This document shows positions 48,701 to 60,700 of a stretch of DNA of 64,000 bases, piece after piece. Under the pieces are notes generated by a model, which was given only the letters and a program-made list of their open reading frames with translations, had not been told where the DNA came from and did no database searches. The DNA comes from Haemonchus contortus (lineage: Eukaryota > Nematoda > Chromadorea > Rhabditida > Trichostrongylidae). Both the position numbers and the translations under genes were made by a program. Location of the stretch: contig LS997564.1 in NCBI GenBank assembly GCA_000469685.2, forward strand, positions 1,836,001 to 1,900,000. Reading direction: 5' to 3'. Position 1 is the stretch's first letter. Each line of letters begins with the position of its first letter.

Positions 48701-51700
48701 GAAAATTACACCTCCGCTGGCAAGCAATAGAGGGGCTATATGTGGGCTCAGCAATGGAAATGCGCAATGCTACTAACGGCTTTGGTCAAGCACCAAACAT
48801 AACCGAGCATTTTTTAAGGAACAACTAAAAAGTCAGTCTGAGAGACACTCATGGCATCAAGACGAAGAAGTACGACCGTTCCCTGCAGACGTTGACGCCG
48901 AAGATCTGTCGAAAGTTTGGGAGACTAGCGGCGAAGTGGCTGTGTACCGTTTTGAAATCAGAGCCTACCCTGAAGAGGTTCATTTATTCCCAAATTAATT
49001 TACACGGTACCGCTTGCGATCTGGGGTGATTCTTGTAGTTAACTAGTCGCCCCGATGCGCGACATGCTATTCAGAAATATCGTTCGCTATCTCCCGACGT
49101 TTCGTAATTGAATCCCTTAAATAAGTTTATATGATCGAGGAATCATGAGCTATGTTTCGAAACAAACCATGCGGCAATAGTCCCGTTACGGTGCATTCCC
49201 AAGCGTTCCAATCGCGGAGCCGCCGAGATCGGTTCTTGGGTACCAGACTTGACTGGGAGTATAAAAATACTGGCTATGATTGGCCCCACATATCACCACG
49301 TAATTTATTCGGAACCCACTATGTTCTGAGTTGAAGGAGTAGAAGCATTTGGGGGCATCTGTGACAAAGTTCGGATATTCGGCTCTTAGACAACATCAGC
49401 GTGATGGGTTTAGGTTTCCGTTCTTCTCGGACACAGTGGCTGCGGAAAAACTACTGTTCTCAAAATGATTTGCGGGATGGTCAGGCCAACAGAAGGTGGG
49501 CATGTATTGTAGTAGTTCGAATTCGGTGCTCATTGGTTGGAGATATTTTTTTTCGTCAAATCCTCTGTGAATTTAGTCTGAAATGTATCATTCAGGTCGT
49601 GTCAAAATATGCGATAAAGGCATCTTCCACAAGACATCATTTTGTCGTTCGAAAATTGGATATTGCCCACAATCGAACATTCTGTATGATTCGTTCACAG
49701 CTATGGAACATCTCTGGTTTTTTTACTCGCTAAAGCGTGCCGGAAAGAAACCGGGTAAGAAAGTATGGAAATCAGAGGCGATCACACTTACGGATAAGCT
49801 CGGTATGGACGACTTCAAAGACAAAGTGAGTCAGTTGATCGGAGCTAGATCTGCTAGAAGCTAGTTTCCTGTTGATGCAAATGCTTTTATTCTTATTTGC
49901 TTCCAAAAGTATGGCTATTCTTCAGAAGGCCGTATTACTTTCACAAGGAGAAAAACGTAAATTGTGCGTTTCTATTGCATTTATTGGTGGGAGCCGTGTT
50001 GTATTGTTGGATGAACCAACTGTTGGTATGGACTACACAGCAAAGAAAGCCCTCCAAGATCTCGTTCAATCGCAAAAACAATCGAGGTACGTGTTCACAG
50101 GGGGGGGGGGGGAGGTTCCTTCAGCTTCTACGTTTCGGATACTAACCGAAAGGGGGAGTTGTGTCCACATCAGAGTACAAAGAGATGGGTTTGGATGGAA
50201 CGAGAAGACGAAGACAGGGGAGATAGGATAGTCTCAAAATTGTATTGATCACCTCATTGGTTGCTCTATTGCAAAATTCGATCGACGCCTTACTCCGCTA
50301 TCTATTTCGTCTCAACTCAAATCTTAGCCTATTCTCAATTTTATTTACAGAACAATACTGTTGACCACCCAAAATATGGAAGACGCGGAATCCATGGGAC
50401 ACCAGATGTACGTAATGTTCATGGGCAGAACTGTCTGTAGCGGCGATATTCAATTCGTCAAAGGCTCGTAAGTTTTATTCGTTCACTCAATCATTAGCAC
50501 TCCAGACTATATTTCCACGTTAAAGGCACGGTTCACGATAAAAATGGTTCCGGAGGTTGCACATGGCATGAGTTTGGGGCCCCCCTCTGATACCGTATGT
50601 GCCGGAACGAAGTCGAGAAACGCTCTGGTTAGGGCACAATAGGGGGCCGGAGAGTGAAGCACAGCCAGCCTCCGCCCCTCGCTAGGCTGACTACGAACTC
50701 TAATTGCCGTTCACCTTTTTCGCATTGGAGCAACATGAGTGAAAAACCAATAAGCTAATCGACCGCCTCCTACTGGTAAAAGTATTCGGCTGTATTCCTA
50801 CTAGTCGACTAATATTCTGCTCTATCCTGTACTAATTGATTATTCTCAGCCGTCATCAAAGGATCAAGCACATTAATCTAGCTTAATATCTGCAATAGAT
50901 CAAATAATGCTAACGAAGAATCCAAAATCAGCTGTTCGAGCGTGTTGTGTGCAAATGCAGACACGACGGCGCATTCGTCTACTCGCCCGAAAATTCCCTT
51001 AACCGTTGTTTTTTGCCATGTAACTCGTCCTCCCACCCCTTTTCTCTTCTTTTTTAAGCTTTGTATTTCTTCTTATTGATCGTTTTTCGCGTTTTGTACT
51101 TTTCCATTGTACTGCTGTAGGCCGTACCTAACATTTTTCGCCAGAAACCGGTACCCGAAAATTATCGTGAACTGAGCCTTTAAATCTTTATTTATGCTAA
51201 TTTCAAGGTCCACCTCAGTATTCTCGACCTGATAGGCAAAACTCGGGGTACTCTCAGCTGATGTAAGCCTAACGAGCACGTTCCCTTTGTGACGATGTGA
51301 TTGATAGTCCCGACCCGTCTCGCGAACGCTACCGCAACGCATGACCCACGCGTGCGGTAATCGATAGAGCAGATTTAGTGTCATTTCAAAGTTAACTTAG
51401 CCTCAAGCGCTCCTAAATATGAGAAATCTTTCTCAGAACTAATAATTCAAATTTGAATCAAATTCCAAGACAACTCTAAAGGTGTGAGCTGATGGGTCCA
51501 ATCCGTTCCTTTTGCTATTCCAAACTCAATCGCGAGAATCCCACAAAAAGCATAACTGAAATAAAAATGTTTTCAAAAGTTCAAAATGAAGTTGAGACTT
51601 ATTGAAGATTCATGAAAGAATATATCTTGGATGTCAGGATTTCTCAGCAGGATGCTACAAAGACTATCCCAAGAATTGAAGAGGTACGCATAGTACTCGG

Positions 51701-54700
51701 TACATCAAGAGGTGATGTGATTATATTTGTGTTTACAGGGAATTATCTCAATGGTTGCCGGCTCAAAAGTTCGCTCAAAGCAGGGAAATCAGTTGAAGAT
51801 TGATTTACCAAAGTTACAGTTGCAGCTGTGGGTTTTTTCAGGATGTTTTTAACGACGACGATAGGTAGGGCTGGCTGACATCTCGTCCTGCCGTCACTAT
51901 CGCGACGCATGCGTCACACCTGTGTTAATCAATACTGCGAGTAATCTAGAGGCACCATGGAACTTGCCGGCTCTTACCACTACGGTGCCCGGAATAGCGT
52001 AATGCTGCGGCGTAATGTTTCACAATGCGTTGCCGTACAGGTTTGTTTTGATAGAGCCGTACTAATAAACCGACGTTACGAACGACTTGTCGTCTCCAAG
52101 AACCTGAAAGTGGTTTGGAACTCCTTACTGACTTACCAGTTGCCATCCCACTCGATTTCGTGAACAACAAAGAACAAATCAGACACCATCGACGGTCGTG
52201 AGATAAGAACTACGCGGTGATCTCAGAGCCCGCAGAAATGAATAAATGGTGGAGGTTCACTTGTTGTGGCGATGCACTCGTTTTGGATGCTCAGCTCAGG
52301 CTCTCTCGTACTGATGTGCAACGCTCCCAGTACCTTTCTAACACCGATCAGTCTCTTAGGGTAGTGCTTTGCATTTATTATCAGGAGCATCGTCCTGATG
52401 TTCTTCTAGTCGACGCTTCCCAAGTGGGGTGACTAGGCTTGATATTCATTGATAAATATTCATTGCTACTGAAAGCGGACCTATACATTATTTATGCCCT
52501 GCCGAAGTTACATAAGGATCCAGTCAAATTAGGTTCATCACCGGTGCTCATACCACCAGTATTAAACCTTTAGCTCTTGAGTTACACTTTTTTGAGTTTA
52601 TAAAGAAACACTTCATAAATTACACTAGAGTAATATAAAACAGAAACAGGACTATCAAAATATACTGGTCTATAAGTAATATTAATATTAGTAAGGAGCT
52701 TAGTTCTTTTACCCATGACAATGTGAAGCTGATAGCTGATAGCCACACTGCTGATTTTACGGATATGTTTACAAATCTATACCGCAATCTCATTATAAAT
52801 AATATGTTAAAACTACTCAAAATTTGCTTCAGTCATGCTGACAAGACTATGATAGCCACTAACGGGTACAACGTTTTTTATACAGTTGGCACATATATCA
52901 AAACTAATTATAGGTACTGTAAGATTCATGACTTGCCTTTTTAGACTGATTACTTATTATCTAGCAGTTTCTGCTTTTTTGGAAATATTATAGTATTTAT
53001 AAACAGATAGAAGATGTGTCCCAAGGAGGCAGTTTCAGTCCTCTACTAGCGGATCTGACACTTTCAGTAGTGGAATATGATTACTCGAAAGATCAAAGAT
53101 TCAATAAAAATAAGCTGTTCATCCCATTTAGATATATAGACGAATTATCAATTGTACATAGCCGAACTGAATCAGATATTGAAGACCAACTTTCTTTAGT
53201 ATACAAAAATACACTTGAACTCAAAAAAACTTATTCGAGTGAGAGAAGTAGTGATAATTTAGATTTCCTCACCGCGATACTAATATTTCCAATACCATTA
53301 AAGCCTCTGCTATATATACGGAAGCATTGAGAATTGCTAATCCATGTTCTAATATGGGAACATTTGCCACAAAGTTGAAAGAAGTGATGAAAATTCTATT
53401 AAAAATTGGATACAAAGAAGAATTCGTAATTACAAGTATAATTAGGTGTTTCAAAATGCTGCTATCTCTGAGCTTCATTCCAACTTGTTTTTCATGTGTA
53501 ATTTCGAAGCTCTCGAAACTCCACTTTATTGGTTAGCTTTCGGCATATAATGCCTTCTTCATACCTCAACTTTACAATACATAGTTGCAAACGACCAGTC
53601 AACAATCAGTTACTAGATAGAACACATCGGATGCTATCAAACCAACAGGGAATGTTGGGGAAGAGGGGAGGGGAGTGGACCTATTGGCGGGGAACTTGAA
53701 AGAAAAATGAGACCGCTCTTCTCCTGAGGCGACGGAGCGTTATCATTCAATCAGTCTCAGCAGGTCACGCATCTCCTCCTTTGCGTTGATTTCCGGTCGG
53801 ATACGGTATATTTCCCGTGCCTCCATGATTTTCCTTTCCAGAGGCCGTACCAAATATCTATGTAAAACTCTCACATCAAAAGATGGAGCGTTCTCCTTCT
53901 CATGCCTGAGTGTACGGTGCCTGGAAAAGCTGCTGTGTGGGTAGGCAGCGGGATTAGCCAACGCTCTTCTATGTTCGTCCAGACGGATCTTCAAGGGTCT
54001 TGCGGTTTCCCCCACGTACTTCTCTCCACATCCTCCGCATTGAATCAAGTAGACGGTGCCTTGAAGCTCGCAAATCTTTTCAGATGTGCAGTAGCGACAA
54101 GACTGCTCGCGGCACCGTTTTTCGTAGATTCGAGAAGATGTCAGGAGATCCTTCAGTGTAGGGGGAGGTCTAAAAACAAGTCGAATAGGAAGCTGGGATT
54201 TCTTCACGACGTAGTTCACCTCACGTGCCATTTTGTCATTAACAAAAGGCAGTATGAGGCTCACACCGTCAGCCGTTCTGTATGGGACCCAGGTCCTTGT
54301 GTTGCCTTCGAAGTATCCGTTGCTTTTGAGGATACTTTCAATTTTAGCATCAACAACTGAATCCCTTCTCGTTCCAAGCTTCTACTTCGTTTTCAGAAGA
54401 TTCCGCACGACGTTTGCCTTCATATAAATACGATGTGCGCTTCTAGAATGCAACAAGATGTTCGAAGAGGCACTTTTTCGATACCACAGGTGTTCCTTAA
54501 AACCTTCACTAATCCGTACTTTCGCATTGAAGAATGGTAGAAATCCATCCCTCGCTGGATCTTCCCTTGTGAAGGCTATATTGGCATCGTGAGAATTCAG
54601 TCTCTTCAGTGTTTCCACAAGGTCTTCTTCTGTTGTTCCAACAATGAACACGTCATCGATATAACGTTTGTAGAAAAGTATTCCACTAGTTAATGATGAC

Positions 54701-57700
54701 TTTTCGATGTGGTCCAAGAAGATGACTGCTAACACAGGTGCTATACGGTTACCCATGGCAAGGCCTCGTTTTTGCTTGTAAAACTTATTGTCGAAGCAAA
54801 AAATGTTGCATTCCAGTGCCGCTTCGATGAGATCCTTAACTTCGCTGGCGGAAAATCCCATCATCGTGATATGGTCTTCATTATCTTCGATGAGAGATAA
54901 CACAGCTTGCACTGCTCCCGCGTTATTCACGTTCGTGTCTAAGGGTACTACATCGAAGCTCGCGTAGAAGGCTTTCTTCGGTACTGAACATTGGTGAAGC
55001 GACAAAATGAATTCTTCAACATTAACAATGTGCGCTCCCACGTATCGCAAAAGTGGCGAAGCAAACGGACCAAGAGCCAGCTCAATCCGTCGGCGGGTCC
55101 ACCACAAGATGCGATAATCGGTCTAGTCTTGATTTCATTCACTGGGAGGGACAGTGTATTTGTTGTTGCCGGAATTTTGTGCGTCTTCACCAAGTTGTAA
55201 AGCGTTGGCACCGATGGAACCGTACCGTACACTCGTTTTGCCATTTCAGGGCTTGTCCGTTTCTTCACTATTGACATAACGCTTTTCACTCTCTTGCACA
55301 CTGATTCAAACGCGGACAAAGTGCTTTCCTCGTATACGGTGTCATCTGAGAGCACTTTGGCGGTGAGAGCCTTATCCATCGTTTGAGGCATCACTACGAA
55401 GGAGCCACACTTGTCTCCAACAGTATACCTCAATACATTCTTCGCTTGCAGTAGCTTCTTCACCCCTTTGCGTTCAGCTGGGGTCAGGTTACTGCGATAA
55501 GGCTCATTCATCGCGTTCCGGTAAATCCGTTGAATTCCGTGCTCGAGGTTCGCTATTTGGAGTCAATTTCACGTGAAGATGGTGGTATTCTTATGAACTT
55601 CCCTTTAAATGGCATCAAAGACATTAAAGTCGCTTGTTGGTCGAGTACGGTCGGTCCACGATGTGTTCTCCAGCGCAACTGATATGCAAACTGATGTACT
55701 CCACAAAGCGCAGCGTCAAGTACTTGATTGTTTACCCTCGGTCTTATTGCAAATGATGGTCCTAGATTGAGAGCTGCAGCCATATCATTATCAACTTCAT
55801 TTGTCCCAATAACCACATGCCGCGTTGGTGGGACAGCATTTGCTGTGATGAAATGTGGTTGCTGGGATGAACGTTGTCGCGATCTCAGCAGGTATAGTTT
55901 CCTTTCGAAATGGCATTTTTGATCTTCACGTAAGAAGGAGCATATCCTCTGAAGACATTCTTCGCCAGACTTCCATGGAAAGTTCCGAACGTAGTCGTTT
56001 TCGCAAAAACACAATTCCACGGAACGACGACGACGACGTTCGGCTATACCTGCGTCAAGAAGAGCTATTTTTAGACTTAGAATTCTTGACTGGACATCGC
56101 AATTGCTTTGATATGGGACTTGCTCAAATCGGTTTGCAATAAAACTAGGGAAAACACGCTCACGCTTGCACGTGTATAGGAAATGCGATGACGCATTATG
56201 GAATACAGCGTGCTGGTGGAGGGCAACATATTGCAACAAGATAGCAAATAATTTCCGAGAAATGTTATAACGGCTCTGCAGGAATTTTAGATATTTCAAA
56301 ATGCTGCTATCTCTGAGCTTCATTCCAACTTGTTTTTCATGTGTAATTTCGAAGCTCTTGAAACTCCACTTTATTGGTTAGCTTTCGGCATATAATGCCT
56401 TCTTCAGACCTTAACTTTACAATACATAGTTGCAAACGACCAGTCAACAATCAGTTACTACATAGAACACATCGGATGCTATTATAATTAATTATTATTA
56501 TATAATTTATTGATATAATTAGGTGCATATGTAGAAATAAATCCATATGTTACGAGTTTCCTGTTAAAGATGATTTCAATGGAATCAGCTTTAGTTAATG
56601 GCATTCTAAACAGAAATAGGGATCTCCAATAGTAGACTTCATATTCATTCCTGTTCTTGATTCGAACAACACCTCTACCCATTTCCTTTTTCCACTAACC
56701 CCAAAACACTGGTGAGCCTCAGGGGAGGTGGCGAAACGAGCCATCTTATTTTGTGTGGTTATTTTGTCTTTTTGATACATTTGCTTATTCTAGTTTTTGT
56801 GCTCCACTGATTTCAAGTCATTACACTCAACTTATTGGACGCCTTCTGCCTGCTAGATGTTCTTTGAGGCGTATGCCCAACACCCTTCCCGTCTAACCAA
56901 TATATATCACGTTAGAACTGAACACTGAAGTTGGAACACTATCCCTCGCTGTGTGTAATCTCCATCTCTTCAAACGGACAAATAACGGTGTTGTTCATCG
57001 TACACGCACGATCATGAAGTCCATTGCGGCTTGAATGACGTTTGATATTGTCCGCTGGGAAGTTTAAGACAACATCGTTCACCAAATCTGCTCGTGTAGT
57101 GCACTGCTGGATTTCTGCGCTGACTTCATATGGTATGAATGGAAGCTGGAGCTGCACCGTATTCTCACGATCCCTCGGCGAGAAGCCTGGTGAGCTTGAC
57201 TTCACGTGCTGGGTCTCGTAGCCCATCAAGCTTGCAATATCAGCTGCTAGCTTTCGCGACTTCTCCCATTCCTTTTCACCTGTACTTACTTCTGCAGCGT
57301 TCTGTACATTTTACGAACTACGGCACGTTTCTCAGTTTCAGGTGGAGTCAACATTGCGTGACATGCTTATCTGCATTTTAAGATAAGAGAGTCAGCGCTC
57401 GTGTGGAAACCTTCTTGTGAACATGATATACTGTGAGTACCGACGCTGATTCAATTGTCAATTTCATCCATCTCTTGCTGCGTTGATGTAGCTACAGAGC
57501 AGACATCGATATGGCGACAGTACATAGGGAGCATACGCGTTATAACTGGCCTTTCTACTGCGCCCATAAAGTAGACAGCTAAAAGCTGTGCTAGCATCTG
57601 ACCCATAGCAGGTCCACGAACTGCTCGCTCCATTTAAAATGTTACAATCAAGACATTTCTTGTTCAAAGTCATAACGTGAACCTTGCTCAATCCGAACGT

Positions 57701-60700
57701 CACAACGTTCTATTTCATGCTCACACAGCATTTCAGAAACGGCTTGAAGGGCTCCGTTGTTATTTACTTTCGCATGAAGTGTAGTTACATCTAACAGCTC
57801 TACTACGCAATTGTTTGAAGCATACATGAACGCAAGTGAACAGGAAATCCTGTAGTAATACGCAGATGATGGTGCGCATCAGAGAAGTTGGTCAACCCGT
57901 AGGAAAAAGCTGGATATACGGCCTTTGATCCTTTTACTGATGAGGGGTCTTATTTTGTCGCTCACTGGCATTAGTAACAATTTTCCATCTCCGTTGGTTA
58001 ACTTTTGAGTCTTGATAAGGCTCTAGGAAACCGTGCTCAAGGGGGCATTCGAAATCAACCTTCCAAACAGCCCTCTAACCTATTTTGCCCCTTTCCGATT
58101 GACTCACTAGCATTAACTGATTTTCCACCTCCGTTGGTCAATTTATGTTCCTGATCAGGCTATAGGAAACCGGGCTCAACGGTGTATCCAACTTTCCGAC
58201 TCAACCCTAACAATCCACCTTCTGTCCTTATTTGCCACCTTTCCGATTGATACCCGCAATGCATTCATTCATTCTGTGACATTGTGTGAGGAGAGCCTTT
58301 TCAGTGGAGTAACTGTATACTGAAGTATCATTGAGGTGGAGTGTTGTGATTTCCCGATCTAGTGAGAGGTGGATCCAAAAACTCTTCTCCCTTGTCACCC
58401 ACGAAAGGCGAGCTTTACCATCGGCTACGCGTTTTCGTATCTCTCGCAATCCTTCCCTTTCGGGTACTCCTGATGAAGGTACTCGAAACTTCATGTATTA
58501 CGGGTTGACCAACTTCTCTGATGCGCACCATCATCTACGTAACACTACAGGATTTCTTTTTCACTTGCGTTCATGTATGCTTCATTTTAGTACGTAGTAG
58601 AGGTAATCGATGTAAGCGCGCTTCATACGAAAGTAAACAACAATGAAGCTCTCCAAGCCGTTTTCGAAATGCTGGATGAGCATGAAATAGGACTTGTGAC
58701 GTTCAGATTAGCAAGATTCACATTATGGCTTTGAAACCTAAGGTGCCATTTTCAGGGGGAGCGAGCAGTACTTCTCTCAAAACCGTGGACATGCTGTGGG
58801 TCACCTGCTAGCACCACTCTTGTCTACTTTCTAGGCACAGGAAAAGACCAGTTATAACGCGCACGCCCACTATGTACTGTAGGTACATCGATTACTGCTC
58901 TGTAGCTGCATCAACGCAGCAAGAGATGGATGAATTATTTAGGATCCCCAACAGGTAGCCTTAGTATATCAAGTCCACGAGAGGGATCCCGTGCGAAGGC
59001 TGGCTCCCTTATCTTAACGTGTAGATAAACATATCAAGCGGTGGGTAGAGAGTGAAGTGGTATGGGAAAGATAGCTCAAAAAAAGACGACGCAAAAAAAT
59101 CACGCAGTGATGGCTCACCCTGAAGCTGTGCAACGTGCAGTAGTTCGTAAAATGTTTAGAAAGCTACAGGAATGTGCACAGGCGAAGTGGAACGGCATTA
59201 GTCATGTAAAATAGCAGCTGAGGTAGCAAGCTGGAATGGCTACAGGACCCAACCTTTGGAGTCAGGCTCACCGAGCACTAGCCGAGAATCGTGAGAATAT
59301 GGTGCATCTCCAGCTTACATCCATACCATATGAAGTCAGCGCAGAATTCTCGCACTGCGATGCGCGAGCAGATCTGGCGAGTGATGTTGTCTTGATAATC
59401 CTACCAGCAGACAATATCAAACATCATTGAACCCGCAATGGGCTTCATGATCGTGCGTGTACAGTGGACAACCCTGTTATTTGTCCGTTTGGAATAGATG
59501 TAGATTGCAAGTAGCGAGGAACGGTGTACCAATTTCAGTGTTCAGACTGTGACGTGATTTATAATGATGAGACGGAACGGGTACCGGAAGGGGTACTGAG
59601 AAGAGAACGTCAAAGGTCATCTAGTAAGTAAAAGGCGTCTGAGCCTACTCATGCCACTTGGAAGGCGGACTAGAAGAACATCAGGGCAATGATTTTTTTA
59701 TTGAATGCAAATCTCAGCCTACGAGACTGAGATCGTGTTAGGAAGGTATTGGAAGCTTTGCACATCCGCTGTAACCCAATAAGACTAGTTTCTGCTGGGA
59801 TCTTCGATGTTCGAGTTTCTAGAAGTTGATGCACCTAGCCTAGTGCGTTTGGGCGCGTGGTGAGGAAGCCATATATCGAAAGCTACGAACAACTTCCACG
59901 CACTTAAAGTCGGCATATCGTTCGAAACGTCGACCTAGTGGAGCGGTACTATAATAACAGTGTACGGCATAGCATTCTGAAACGTTATGAGACATTCTCA
60001 GGTCCCCAGAAGACCGAACGCGGGAATTACAAACCTCACATTAATTCACTCGTGAACTTCCCTACTAATTATAGATTTCCAATGATCCTTACGAAATTGG
60101 AAGAAGAAAAGCAAATGGGTTATATTCTTGACTACAGGATTACCTACGGTAATATCGAGGAAACCTTTGTAAGGTACGTTTCACGATTACTTCGGTTATT
60201 TTTCACATGAAGTGATAATTAGATTGTATATGGAAGTGAAAAATAAATAGATAAACGAATGAGACAGGTAAATTAGGAATTCGATTTATAGCTCTGAAAA
60301 AGTTGAGAGACATTCCTATTCTTTTTGTAACAGTTTGTATTTCTTCATTATCTTTGCTCAGTAGGCCATAGCGATTGTATCAAGAGCTTGGCGAAGGAAA
60401 CGGATTCTCTTCAGTGTAAGGAATAAGAACCTAATGCCGTTATGCCACTGGGGATAGAGATCATCCAAAACTGATTCATGCACTACATTGGGAATAGGCA
60501 AAGAACAACAGAAACAGTCTAATCAGCTCCCAACATTCCGCAAGTGCAGGTTCGATTCAAACACAAATTTCAGGATGGGTGAAATGACTGAAGTCGACAA
60601 ATGTGTTGCATCGGCTCCGCTCGGTAGTAGGTCATGGAATTCGTTTCGAGGTATCATACTTGTCAAGAACCGGCGAGTATCGAATAGATACCGCATTATT

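Larger units (their letters stand above)
53449..56513 (-). mobile_element. nearly complete Penelope-like element with pseudo-LTRs
   Basis: The 3.07-kb element lies on the minus strand. Two direct repeats of about 188 bp (53449-53637 and 56295-56482), only a few bases different, flank an N-terminal frame, a PLE reverse transcriptase and a GIY-YIG endonuclease. A 31-bp AT-rich extension (56483-56513) follows the upstream repeat. A 12-bp duplication TATAATTAGGTG flanks the whole. The coding part is broken by a frameshift near 55530, a frameshift near 55070 and an in-frame TAG at 54382-54384. High similarity of the two repeats suggests a recent insertion. It sits inside an older PLE within the ABCA intron. 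Confidence 0.88.

Noticed and set aside
49389..49413. LDNISV just before Walker A, looking like the start of an ABC domain
   Set aside because: It is out of frame with VLLGHSGCGKTT, and a TTTAG acceptor at 49409-49413 gives a clean exon start instead.
54991..56142. Plus-strand frames opposite the Penelope coding region
   Set aside because: Antisense shadows of PLE frames with clear RT motifs.
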